DNA from: DASXMT01 sp963755985
GTDB taxonomy: Bacteria > Actinomycetota > Acidimicrobiia > Acidimicrobiales > RAAP-2
Assembly: GCA_963755985.1 (NCBI GenBank)
Contig: CAVWLO010000002.1
Location: 124,001-188,000, forward strand
Length of the DNA stretch: 64,000 nt
Direction of reading: 5' to 3'
In this document: positions 34,613 to 43,122 of the stretch, piece by piece
How the letters are laid out: every line of letters starts with the position of its first letter
Numbering within the stretch: the first letter of the stretch is position 1
Notes under the pieces: model-generated
Databases searched by the model: none
What the model was told of the DNA's origin: nothing
The model's input: only the letters and a program-made list of their open reading frames with translations
Program-made: the position numbers and the translations under genes

Positions 34613-34963
34613 TCAGTTCCCGAGCGCTCCGGCTTCGGCTGGGTCGTCGAGACCCTCTCGCCGGCGACCCCGAGATGGGGAGGCCAGGCGACCTCGGAGC
34701 TCTGCCCAGAAGTCCGGATAGCGGTTGCCGATCGCTTCGAGCGTGGCGGCGGCCGGGAGCGCCGTCGCCGGTTCTCGCTCCAGAGCCATCACGAAGGTCT
34801 CGTGCACCACCGCAGCCATATCCCGGTCGCACAGGTGGATAAGCTCCAATTGAGCGGGGGGAACGGCCACTCGGTGGCGCGTCGTCAACAACCCTTCGAC
34901 GGCGATGACCTCGCAGGTTTCCGAGTCCAGAGGCAGAACTTTGATATCTGTGTGCACGGGCAT
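34613..34963 (-). CDS. Hypothetical protein
   Basis: This 116-residue protein reads MPVHTDIKVLPLDSETCEVI, AVEGLLTTRHRVAVPPAQLE, LIHLCDRDMAAVVHETFVMA, LEREPATALPAAATLEAIGN and RYPDFWAELRGRLA, then a basic tail. The amino-acid make-up is normal for a folded soluble protein and the frame uses GC-rich third positions. I do not recognise the family. It lies convergent with the ABM gene. Confidence 0.6.
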   Translation of the reverse strand: MPVHTDIKVLPLDSETCEVIAVEGLLTTRHRVAVPPAQLELIHLCDRDMAAVVHETFVMALEREPATALPAAATLEAIGNRYPDFWAELRGRLASPSRGRRREGLDDPAEAGALGN

Positions 34964-35143
34964 CTTCACGCGTCGGTCGATTCTGCTTTCGTCGGGTCGC
35001 GTCGTTCCAAAGGAGATACCCAAACGATGGGCGATGAACCACCGTGGCCGATCGTCAGGTTTGCCGCCGGGGGGATCGGGTAGGCGCGCAATCGTGCACG
35101 CGGTATCCCTGCATATCGAGGTCGCACATGGGGGAGGATCACG

Positions 35144-35809
35144 ATGAATCCGGTTCGACCGGCGCGCTTCGAGAACCGCGCCGATGCCGGGCGCCAGTTG
35201 GCCGAGCGGGTGCAGGCGCTGCACCTCGAATCGCCGGTCGTCCTGGGCCTCCCCAGAGGCGGCATCCCCGTAGCCGCCGAAGTCGCCACTCTGCTCGGCG
35301 CGCCATTGGAGGCATTCGTCGCTCGCAAGGTAGGTGCACCCGGTCACAAGGAGCTCGGCATCGGGGCGGTGGCCGAAGGCCTGGACGAGCCAGTGATGTC
35401 CCATCTCGCCGCCGCCCTCATACCGGGAACCGAGCTCCTGGCCACGCTGGTTGAACAGTCCCTCGGGGAGCTGCGCCGCCAGGTCGCCCTCTACCGAGGC
35501 GATCGCCCGCTCCCCGAGCTTGCCGACCACCACGTGGTGCTGGTCGACGACGGCCTGGCCACCGGCATCACGGCCGAAGCAGCGCTGATCGCTCTGCGCA
35601 ACCGGCAGCCGAAGAGCCTGGTGCTGGCCGTGCCGGTGGGCGCGCCGGACGCAATCAAACGGCTGAAGCCGATGGCCGCGGACATCGTCTGGGTCCAGTC
35701 GCCGACCGACCTCTTCGCCGTGGGCTTCTGGTACGAGGACTTCTCCCCGACGACCGATGAGGAGGTCATCGACCTGCTGGCCAGAAGCCGAGCCGTCCGG
35801 CGAGGTTGA
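35144..35809 (+). CDS. Phosphoribosyltransferase-family protein
   Basis: This 221-residue protein has a type I PRTase fold: PARFENRADAGRQLAERVQA, VVLGLPRGGIPVAAEVATLL, APLEAFVARKVGAPGHKELG and the PRPP loop HHVVLVDDGLATGITAEAAL. The C-terminus is LAVGFWYEDFSPTTDEEVID-like. Such stand-alone proteins occur in many actinobacteria, sometimes beside erythromycin-esterase or alpha/beta hydrolase genes. The purine or pyrimidine substrate is unknown. It precedes the alkylation-repair genes on the same strand with about 130 bases between. Confidence 0.85.
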   Translation: MNPVRPARFENRADAGRQLAERVQALHLESPVVLGLPRGGIPVAAEVATLLGAPLEAFVARKVGAPGHKELGIGAVAEGLDEPVMSHLAAALIPGTELLATLVEQSLGELRRQVALYRGDRPLPELADHHVVLVDDGLATGITAEAALIALRNRQPKSLVLAVPVGAPDAIKRLKPMAADIVWVQSPTDLFAVGFWYEDFSPTTDEEVIDLLARSRAVRRG

Positions 35810-35936
35810 GCGGCGCTCCGGCCGCCCACCCATGCCGCTCACCCTGGACTGGCCGAATTGCGACGGCTTCGATGGTGGATGGGGCCATGTCGCTTTTCCG
35901 CCAGACCGGCCGCCCTCCCAGGGCCATGCTGGAGAG

Positions 35937-37454
35937 ATGCATGAGAACGTAGAGCAGTGCGTCCGGGCCGTCCGCTCCAAGGACGCCCGATTCGACGGCT
36001 GGTTCTATACCGCCGTCGTCACCACCGGGATCTATTGTCGGCCGAGCTGTCCGGTAGTGCCGCCCAAGGTCGTGAACATGCGCTTCTACCCGAGTGCGGC
36101 GGCGGCCCAACAGGCCGGGTACCGGGCGTGCAAGCGCTGCCGGCCCGACGCCAGCCCTGGATCGCCCGAGTGGAACCAGCGGGCCGATGTGGTGGCCCGA
36201 GCCATGCGTCTCATTGCTGACGGCGTGGTCGACCGGGAGGGCGTGCCTGGTCTCGCCGCCCGGGTGGGCTACAGCACCCGCCAGATCGAGCGCCACCTCC
36301 GGGCCGAGCTGGGCGCCGGTCCTCTCGCGCTGGCCCGGGCCCAACGGGCTCAGACGGCCAGGGTGCTGATCGAGACGACCGCGTTGCCCATGATCGAAGT
36401 GTCCACGGCCGCCGGGTTCGCCAGCGTCAGGACGTTCAACGAAACGGTCCAGCAGGTCTTCGCCCTCTCCCCGAGCGAGCTGCGGGCTCGCGTGTGGCCG
36501 AGCGAGCTGCGGGCGCCGGTGGCCCCGGGGATGCTCAGCCTCCGCCTGCCCTTCCGCGCACCGCTGTGCCCCGACAACCTCTTCGGCCACCTGGTGGCCA
36601 CGGCCGTGCCCGGAGTGGAGGAGTGGCGAGACGGTGCCTACCGGCGCACCCTGCGCCTACCCCACGGGCACGGCATCGTCGGGTTGCGGCCCACCGCCGA
36701 CCACATCGCCTGTCGCCTGCAACTGACCGACCTGCGGGACCTCTCCATTGCCATCACCCGGTGCCGGCGCCTGCTCGACCTCGACGCCGACCCCGTCGCC
36801 GTCGACGAACTGCTGGCGGCCGACCCGGTGCTGGCTCCCTTGGTCGACAGGGCTCCCGGCCGGCGGGTCCCCCGGACGGTGGACCCGGCCGAACTGGCCA
36901 TTCGCGCCGTCATCGGCCAACAGGTCTCGACCTCCGCGGCCCGTACCCACGCCGCCCGGCTGGTTGCTACCCACGGCACCCCCGTCGACGACGTCGGAGG
37001 GCTGACCCATGTGTTCCCCGACGTGACCGACCTGGCCGGTGCCGATCCCGCGTCCGTGGCCATGCCCCGGTATCGGCGATTGGCCCTGGTCGGGCTGGCT
37101 CGAGCCGTGGCCGACGGGCGGGTCGACCTCGGAGCCGGAAGCGACTGGAACGAGGCGCGGGCCCAACTGGCGGCACTGGCCGGGGTCGGGCCCTGGACCG
37201 TCGAGACCGTCGCCATGCGTGCCCTCGGTGACCCGGATGCCTTCCCCGTCACCGACCTCGGTGTCCGGTTCGCCGCCCGAGCGCTCGGTCTTCCCGAGCG
37301 CCCCGCCGCGTTGTCGGCCCGGGCGGGGGCGTGGCGCCCTTGGCGGGCGTACGCCACCCAGTACCTCTGGGCTACCGGCGAGCACGCCATCAACCGGTTG
37401 CCGCCCACCGGCGGCCCGACGAGCGCCCGCCCCCTCGCCGAGGCAGGCCGTTGA
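35937..37454 (+). CDS. alkA: Ada N-terminal/AlkA fusion, DNA-3-methyladenine glycosylase
   Basis: This 505-residue fusion has an N-terminal Ada zinc domain (RFDGWFYTAVVTTGIYCRPS, CP, then RACKRCRPD: four Cys, the first of which is the phosphotriester methyl acceptor). An AraC-type HTH follows (LAARVGYSTRQIERHLRAEL and ASVRTFNETVQQVFALSPSE). The C-terminal AlkA glycosylase has RAVIGQQVSTSAARTHAARL, an HhH motif in LAALAGVGPWTVETVAMRAL and the catalytic Asp in FPVTDLGVRF. It senses and repairs alkylated DNA. The overlapping ogt gene follows. Confidence 0.92.
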   Translation: MHENVEQCVRAVRSKDARFDGWFYTAVVTTGIYCRPSCPVVPPKVVNMRFYPSAAAAQQAGYRACKRCRPDASPGSPEWNQRADVVARAMRLIADGVVDREGVPGLAARVGYSTRQIERHLRAELGAGPLALARAQRAQTARVLIETTALPMIEVSTAAGFASVRTFNETVQQVFALSPSELRARVWPSELRAPVAPGMLSLRLPFRAPLCPDNLFGHLVATAVPGVEEWRDGAYRRTLRLPHGHGIVGLRPTADHIACRLQLTDLRDLSIAITRCRRLLDLDADPVAVDELLAADPVLAPLVDRAPGRRVPRTVDPAELAIRAVIGQQVSTSAARTHAARLVATHGTPVDDVGGLTHVFPDVTDLAGADPASVAMPRYRRLALVGLARAVADGRVDLGAGSDWNEARAQLAALAGVGPWTVETVAMRALGDPDAFPVTDLGVRFAARALGLPERPAALSARAGAWRPWRAYATQYLWATGEHAINRLPPTGGPTSARPLAEAGR

Positions 37455-37972
37455 TGACCGGTCGGGCGCACACCGTCATGGACAGTCCCGTCGGCCCGCT
37501 CACCTTGGTGGCCACCGACGGCGAGCTGAGTGGCCTCTACATGGCCGAGCAACGGCACCGACCTTCTGACGGGAGCTTCGGCCAGCCCGATGCGGGCCCG
37601 TTCGCCGAGGCCACCGAGCAGCTCGAGGAGTACTTCGCCGGAAGCCGCACCCAATTCGACCTGCCGCTGGGCCCGGTGGGCACCGAGTTCCAACAACGCG
37701 TCTGGCGGGCCCTGCTCGCAATCCCGTACGGCCAGACCGTCGCCTACGGGCAGATCGCCACCCAGATCGGGAGCCCGGCAGCGTCTCGTGCCGTGGGCCT
37801 GGCCAACGGGCGGAACCCCATCGGCATCGTCGTGCCCTGCCATCGCGTCGTCGGCTCCACCGGCCGTCTCACCGGCTACGGCGGCGGGCTCGGGCGCAAG
37901 CGATTCCTGCTCGACTTCGAACGAGAGGTCGCCTCCGGGCGGGACAGGGGTCACCGTTCGCGGCCCTCCTGA
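37454..37972 (+). CDS. ogt: Methylated-DNA-protein-cysteine methyltransferase
   Basis: This 172-residue protein has the Ogt active-site segment NPIGIVVPCHRVVGSTGRLT with the acceptor Cys in PCHRV. GTEFQQRVWRALLAIPYGQT precedes it. It removes O6-methyl groups from guanine by irreversible self-methylation. The ATG overlaps the alkA stop (TGATG), so the pair forms a two-gene alkylation-repair operon. A basic tail (RDRGHRSRPS) ends the protein. Confidence 0.93.
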   Translation: MTGRAHTVMDSPVGPLTLVATDGELSGLYMAEQRHRPSDGSFGQPDAGPFAEATEQLEEYFAGSRTQFDLPLGPVGTEFQQRVWRALLAIPYGQTVAYGQIATQIGSPAASRAVGLANGRNPIGIVVPCHRVVGSTGRLTGYGGGLGRKRFLLDFEREVASGRDRGHRSRPS

Positions 37973-38023
37973 CCCGGAGTCGGGGATTGCTCCTCCTCGG
38001 GGACGGGCAATAGGTTGGCCCCG

Positions 38024-38686
38024 ATGAGCGACGCGGGCACTTCGTACTGGCAGAGCGAGGCCCAGGACGAGGTGATGCAGGACGAGCACGTCTTCGTCTG
38101 GAAGGTGCTCCTCGAGAGCGTCACCGACGAGCTCAGCGGTGCCCGGGTGCTCGATGTCGGGTGCAACCGGGGTGGGTTCCTGCGAATGGCCTACGACGAG
38201 TGGGCGATCGGCGAGGGCCGTGGCTATGACCCGGCGTCGTCGGCGATCGCCGATGCCCGACGTCTCGCCGGTCGTCGGCCATTGCGGTTCGAGGTCAGCG
38301 ACCGGGTCCCGACGGGCTGGAGGGACTTCGACGTGGCCTTCAGCCACGAGGTCCTCTACCTGGTCCACGATCTCGCCGCCCACGCCACCCATGTCTTCAC
38401 TGCGCTCGCGCCCGGAGGCTCCTACTACACGGTCATGGGCATGCACGCGGCCAGCCCCACCATGGTCCAATGGCATCGAGAGCATGCCCAGGCACTGTCC
38501 CTGCCGCCGCTCTACCACCTCGACGAAGTGGTCGTGGCCTTTGCCGGGGCCGGTTTCGAGGCGGCCGCCTCCCGCCTGAAGGTTGGGTTCGTGCCCGTGG
38601 CCGGACCCGATCCCGCCGTGCTGCCATGGCTCGAGTATTACAACGAGACCAAGGTCCTGTTCCGGTTCACGCGCCCGGCCGGCTAG
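38024..38686 (+). CDS. SAM-dependent methyltransferase
   Basis: This 220-residue class I methyltransferase has ARVLDVGCNRGGFLRMAYDE (SAM-binding motif I), GRGYDPASSAIADARRLAGR (acidic motif II region) and DFDVAFSHEVLYLVHDLAAH (motif IV). LAPGGSYYTVMGMH comes next. The C-terminal half has alpha/beta segments with an aromatic tail (WLEYYNETKVLFRF). The substrate is unknown. The start is ATG 38024; a TTG at 38015 is possible. It follows ogt but with a 51-base gap. Confidence 0.85.
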   Translation: MSDAGTSYWQSEAQDEVMQDEHVFVWKVLLESVTDELSGARVLDVGCNRGGFLRMAYDEWAIGEGRGYDPASSAIADARRLAGRRPLRFEVSDRVPTGWRDFDVAFSHEVLYLVHDLAAHATHVFTALAPGGSYYTVMGMHAASPTMVQWHREHAQALSLPPLYHLDEVVVAFAGAGFEAAASRLKVGFVPVAGPDPAVLPWLEYYNETKVLFRFTRPAG

Positions 38687-39188
38687 CGGCCGACGGGGCT
38701 TCTTGTAAGTTCAGCACTGTCCGTGAGGATCGATCGGGGTCTGCACCTACGCCGGGCCGACGACATGCGAGGCGGCTGGTCGGCCGGGCACACTCACTGT
38801 GAGTGGCCGATCATCGACGAGCCAGTCGAACGAGATCCGGTCCGACCGGGGATGTCGCAACGCGAATCGGCGCTCCCCATCCGAGAGAGGACCCTTCGAC
38901 CCGTGTGGACCTCACCGAGGAATCACGTGGAATCATTCGCCTAGCGGACGTCGACGGCGTCATCCAAGGCGTCGACGTCGTCAGGGGGTGATTTTCTGGT
39001 ACCGGCTGGGCCGGGTTCGTTGCGGGCCCAATTGCGCCCGTCCACTAATCGACCCCGCCCTGGCCTGGGGCATCAGCCACATTTCTGGAACACGTTGCAT
39101 TTTATCCGGACGCGTGTTACCGTGCCCGGTCGCCCCGTTTCGGGGCGAGTCGCACCATGTGGGACCGCGAGCGAGGAGCCGACAGCCC
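38687..39188. other. Intergenic region with a KstR-like box near its end
   Basis: About 500 bases lack a convincing gene. The final 120 bases upstream of the LLM gene are more AT-rich and hold the KstR-like box at 39086-39099. I see no tRNA, hairpin or repeat. Confidence 0.5.
39086..39099 (+). promoter_or_regulatory. KstR-like operator TGGAACACGTTGCA
   Basis: The 14-mer matches TNNAACNNGTTNNA, the binding pattern of the actinobacterial sterol-catabolism repressor KstR. It lies about 90 bases before the LLM oxidoreductase start, a typical operator position. The match is exact but short and could be chance. Confidence 0.45.
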
Positions 39189-40409
39189 ATGGAATTCGGA
39201 GTGTTTCTCAACGGCTACGTGCCGGGCCCGGCCGCCTTCGACCCAGCCAGCGAGCACGAGATGTTCACACGGGAGACGAACTACGTCATCCACGCGGACA
39301 AGTACAACTGGAAGTACGCCTGGCTGGGTGAGCATCACTCGCTGACTGAGTACAGCCACCTGTCCGCTCCCGAGGTGGTCATGGGCTACCTGGCCCGCGC
39401 CACCGAGCAGATCCATGTGGGCACCGGCATCATGAACCTCTCGCCCCGGGTCAACCATCCTGTGCGCTGTGCCGAGCGGGTCACCGTCCTCGACCACATG
39501 ACCGAGGGACGTTTCGAGTGGGGGACCGGCCGGGGCGCGGGCAGCCACGAGATCGCCGCCTTCAACATCTTGGACAAGAACTCGACCAAGGCCGAGTGGA
39601 ACGAGGTGATCCGGGAGATCCCCCGGATGTGGGAAGAGCGCGACTACACCTTTGAGGGGGACCACTTCACCGTTCCGACACCCCACAACATCCTGCCCAA
39701 GCCCTACGGATCGGGGCACCCGGCCATCTGGGTGGGCTGTGGCAACCCGAGCACCTTCACCCAGGCCGGCCAGCTCGGCATCGGAGCTATCGCCTTCAAC
39801 TTCGAGCCCATCTACAACCTCCAGGGCCGCATCGACGCCTACAAGGAGGGCATCGCCAACTGCACCGAGCCGCTGGGCCAGTACGTGAACGACAACATCA
39901 TGATGACCAACGCGGTCATCTGCATGAACGACCGCAAGAAGGCCAGGGAGATCGCCCTGCGCCCCGGACGCGGCTACCTGTACTCGATGGTGTGCAACTA
40001 CCACGACACCATCCCGCACATGGAGGGGATCCCCGTCTGGCCGGAGCCGCCGGTGTCGGTGGCCAACGAGGAAATGCTCGACGCCCTCATCGACGGAGGC
40101 TGGCTGCTGTGCGGCGAGCCAGACGAGGTGGCCGAGCAGGTGGCCAAGTACGAGACAGTGGGCTGCGACCAGCTGGTCTTCGGCCTCCCCTCTGACTCGC
40201 TGGCCGAGGACGAGGTCTACGAGATGCTCGAGCTCTTCGGATCGAAGGTCATTCCCCATTTCGACTCGGACCCGGTCCACTCCACCACCCGGTACCGCCA
40301 GAACGCGGTCCGCAAGTACCCCGACTTCACCTTCCCGATCCCGGAGATCTCGGTCGAGGTGCTGCCGACCAACGCCCAGATCCAGCTCGACGGTACCCGT
40401 ACCCCCTGA
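39189..40409 (+). CDS. LLM-class flavin-dependent monooxygenase
   Basis: This 406-residue luciferase-like protein has MEFGVFLNGYVPGPAAFDPA, WLGEHHSLTEYSHLSAPEVV, ATEQIHVGTGIMNLSPRVNH, EGRFEWGTGRGAGSHEIAAF and PAIWVGCGNPSTFTQAGQLG, matching group-A LLM monooxygenases. The C-terminal DEVAEQVAKYETVGCDQLVF segment is also typical. It would use a reduced flavin supplied by a reductase. Its operator-like box suggests control by a KstR-type repressor, so a role in steroid or terpenoid breakdown is possible. Confidence 0.85.
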   Translation: MEFGVFLNGYVPGPAAFDPASEHEMFTRETNYVIHADKYNWKYAWLGEHHSLTEYSHLSAPEVVMGYLARATEQIHVGTGIMNLSPRVNHPVRCAERVTVLDHMTEGRFEWGTGRGAGSHEIAAFNILDKNSTKAEWNEVIREIPRMWEERDYTFEGDHFTVPTPHNILPKPYGSGHPAIWVGCGNPSTFTQAGQLGIGAIAFNFEPIYNLQGRIDAYKEGIANCTEPLGQYVNDNIMMTNAVICMNDRKKAREIALRPGRGYLYSMVCNYHDTIPHMEGIPVWPEPPVSVANEEMLDALIDGGWLLCGEPDEVAEQVAKYETVGCDQLVFGLPSDSLAEDEVYEMLELFGSKVIPHFDSDPVHSTTRYRQNAVRKYPDFTFPIPEISVEVLPTNAQIQLDGTRTP

Positions 40410-40977
40410 GCCCTGGACACGTCCGGGCCGCGCATCTCGATCGGCGTCCATTGTCGGCGAGCCAGCGGTGCCGCCGACCCTGGACGGTAGACCCTGGCCC
40501 AAACCCGCATCTAGGCCGAGAGGCGCGTCGGCGCTCTGACCGATATGTGACCGGAGCGCGACGAAACCCCGGCAGGAGGGAGATCCCGGGGCTTCGTCGA
40601 CCCGATTGGGGGGAGCCAAGCGAGTTCACCAACGACCGTAGCGGCCGTCCTGTGACAGGCAGGTAAGCGCCGAATGAACTCTTCGTCACGTCCCGACAGG
40701 GCGATGGAGACGCTGGATATGCTCGGCCTATGGCCAGGGAACGAAGCGTCGTCGAGCGATCGATCAATCGATCGTCGGTGACAACCACCCGCCCCGTACG
40801 ACCCGGCCCGAGCGCGAACACGAAGACCACTTCGGCACGGCGCTGGAGGCAAGTCGAGACGGCAACGCATCTGGTCCTGTCGGACGGCAGCGGCCTCCAT
40901 GTCCTGCTTCCCCGTCCACCGGCCTAGCTGCGTCGTCCGACCGGCCGTCCAAGGGACCAACCCGATTCCCTGAGCGC
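40410..40977. other. Convergent intergenic region with a strong hairpin
   Basis: It lies between the LLM gene (+) and glgX (-). It holds the hairpin at 40559-40599. A 65-codon frame at 40730-40927 is basic and low in hydrophobic residues; I do not count it as a gene. Confidence 0.5.
40559..40599. terminator. Bidirectional hairpin between LLM gene and glgX
   Basis: CGACGAAACCCCGG (40559-40572) and CCGGGGCTTCGTCG (40586-40599) pair at 13 of 14 positions around a 13-base loop. Its place between two convergent genes suggests transcript ends in both directions. Confidence 0.6.
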
Positions 40978-43122
40978 TCAATTGGTGTGGCCGCCACTGT
41001 GCTCATCACGCAGGAGCAGCACCGAATAGTCCTCGATGCGGACCGTGTCCCCTGGCTTGAGGGCGCCGCCGGTCAGCGCGCCGGGGGACGTGACTGGAAC
41101 GGCGGTGTCAAGGATCGTGACCCACGAGGGTTCTCGGCCGACCGTCGGCAGCACGAAATCGAGCGGCTGCTCCCAGCCGTTGACGATCACCAGAAAGTCG
41201 TCGTCAACCAGCAGCCGACCGTCGGCATCGAGGTCGGGGTCATCTGCTCCGTCAAGGTAGACGGCCATACTTCGCGTTGACGGATTGGCCCAGTCGTACT
41301 GGGCCATCGTCGTCCCTCCGGTGGTGAACCACTGGAGCTGGTTGGCTTCGACCCCACTGAGGAACCTGCGTCGACGAAATACCGGGTGGGCCAGTCGGAT
41401 GGCCACCAGCCCTCTGGTGAAGGCCAGCAGATCAGCGTCGACGGAGCTCCAATCGAACCAATTCACCTCGTTGTCCTGGCAGTACGCATTGTTGTTGCCC
41501 CCCTGGGTACGGCCCAGCTCGTCACCGCCCAGCAGAAGAGGGATGCCGAACGACAGGAGCAACGTGGCCAGCAGTGACCGGGCGCGTCGGGACCGCAACC
41601 CCAGAATCACCGGATCGTCGCTCGGCCCCTCGACCCCGCTGTTCCATGAACGGTTGTCGTCGGTGCCGTCGCGGTTGTTCTCGCCATTGGCATCGTTGTG
41701 TTTGGTGTCGTATGACACCAAGTCGGCGAGCGTGAATCCGTCGTGCACGGTAATGAGGTTGACCGATGACGTGGGCCGTCGACCGCGACCGCCGTACACA
41801 TCTGACGAGCCGGCCAGACGGGTGGCGAAGTCGGGGGCCATGCCTCCCGTGCCACGCCAGAAGTCGCGCATGGTGTCGCGGTACTTCCCGTTCCATTCCC
41901 GCCACAGGGGCGGGAACCGCCCGACGTCGTAGCTGTCGGCCTGGCCGACGTCCCATGGTTCGGCGATCAGCTTGACCCGCGAGACCACCGGGTCCTGTGA
42001 GACCATGTCGAAGAAGGCCGAAGCCTGGTCGAAAGAGCCCTCTTGGCGAGCCAGGGCCGGCGCCAGGTCGAATCGGAAGCCGTCGACGCCCATCTCGGTG
42101 ACCCAATACCGAAGTGAGTCCATGATGAGACCAAGGGCTATGGGATCTCCGGCGTTGAGTGAGTTCCCGCATCCGGTGGTGTCCAGGTAGTGAGCGCCGT
42201 CTGACGCCAGCCGGTAGTAGGCCCGATTGTCCAAGCCGCGGAAGGAGAGGGTCGGCCCGTACTCGCTCGCCTCCGCCGTGTGGTTGAAGACCACATCGAT
42301 GAGCACCTCGATGGCAGCCCCGTGGAGGGCATCCACCATGGCCTGGAACTCAGAGACCTGGCCCCCGTGTCGTCCGGCCCGAACTTCGGACGAGTAATCG
42401 TGATGGGGAGCGAAGTAGCCGATGGTGTTGTAACCCCAATAGTTGGTGAGGCCCCTCTCGAGTAGAAATTGCTCCGGTACGGACTCGTGGATCGGCAGGA
42501 GCTCGACGGCCGTCACCCCCAGCTCGACCAGGTGCGAGAGCGCGGACTCGTGGGCCAGGCCGCGAAAGGTTCCCCGCAGATCCTCGGGCACGCCCGGATG
42601 GCGCATCGTGAAGCCCTTGACGTGGACCTCGTAGATGACGGTGTCGGCATAGCGATGATGGGGACGCGAGTGGCGCCAGTGATAGCTCGGATCGACCACC
42701 AGGCTCTTCGGCACGTGGGGTGCCGAATCCAGTTCGCTGGGCAGATCCGGATCGCCGTCGCGGTAGCCGAGCACGCCGGGACCGAAGTGAACGTCTCCCC
42801 GCACGGCGCGAGCATAGGGATCGATCAGGAGCTTGGCCGGGTTCGATCGCAGGCCGGCGCTCGGTTGATACGGACCGGTCACCCGATAGCCGTAGGCCTG
42901 GCCCGGATCGACGCCCGGAACGAAGCCGTGCCAGACTCCGCCGTCACACTCGGGAAGGGCGAGCCGGGTCTCGTCGCCGTTGGGGTCGAACAGGCACAGT
43001 GCGACCTGTTCGGCGTCGGAAGCAAAGACTGCGAAGTTGGTGCCGTCCTGGGTGGGCGTGGCCCCCATCGGGTACCAATTCCCGGGCCGAATAGGCGTCA
43101 GGTCAGGCCGATCGGCGCTCAC
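40978..43122 (-). CDS. glgX: Glycogen debranching enzyme GlgX
   Basis: This 714-residue GH13 enzyme has an N-terminal CBM48-like domain (RPGNWYPMGATPTQDGTNFA, LALPECDGGVWHGFVPGVDP). The barrel follows: VIYEVHVKGFTMRHPGVPED, LLPIHESVPEQFLLERGLTN, LIDVVFNHTAEASEYGPTLS, VDGFRFDLAPALARQEGSF (nucleophile Asp), KLIAEPWDVGQADSYDVG (acid Glu) and ITVHDGFTLADLVSYDTKHN (third Asp). It cuts alpha-1,6 branch points of glycogen-type glucans. The GTG at 43122 overlaps the GH63 stop (GTGA), so both are made together. Confidence 0.94.
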   Translation of the reverse strand: MSADRPDLTPIRPGNWYPMGATPTQDGTNFAVFASDAEQVALCLFDPNGDETRLALPECDGGVWHGFVPGVDPGQAYGYRVTGPYQPSAGLRSNPAKLLIDPYARAVRGDVHFGPGVLGYRDGDPDLPSELDSAPHVPKSLVVDPSYHWRHSRPHHRYADTVIYEVHVKGFTMRHPGVPEDLRGTFRGLAHESALSHLVELGVTAVELLPIHESVPEQFLLERGLTNYWGYNTIGYFAPHHDYSSEVRAGRHGGQVSEFQAMVDALHGAAIEVLIDVVFNHTAEASEYGPTLSFRGLDNRAYYRLASDGAHYLDTTGCGNSLNAGDPIALGLIMDSLRYWVTEMGVDGFRFDLAPALARQEGSFDQASAFFDMVSQDPVVSRVKLIAEPWDVGQADSYDVGRFPPLWREWNGKYRDTMRDFWRGTGGMAPDFATRLAGSSDVYGGRGRRPTSSVNLITVHDGFTLADLVSYDTKHNDANGENNRDGTDDNRSWNSGVEGPSDDPVILGLRSRRARSLLATLLLSFGIPLLLGGDELGRTQGGNNNAYCQDNEVNWFDWSSVDADLLAFTRGLVAIRLAHPVFRRRRFLSGVEANQLQWFTTGGTTMAQYDWANPSTRSMAVYLDGADDPDLDADGRLLVDDDFLVIVNGWEQPLDFVLPTVGREPSWVTILDTAVPVTSPGALTGGALKPGDTVRIEDYSVLLLRDEHSGGHTN

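Noticed and set aside
39117..40619. A 500-codon minus-strand frame opposite the LLM gene
   Set aside because: Antisense shadow, His/Val/Asp-rich low-quality sequence, no domain.
40730..40927. A 65-codon frame in the LLM-glgX gap
   Set aside because: Arg/Ser/Thr-rich, no Shine-Dalgarno that I trust, no recognisable motif; listed only as part of the gap.
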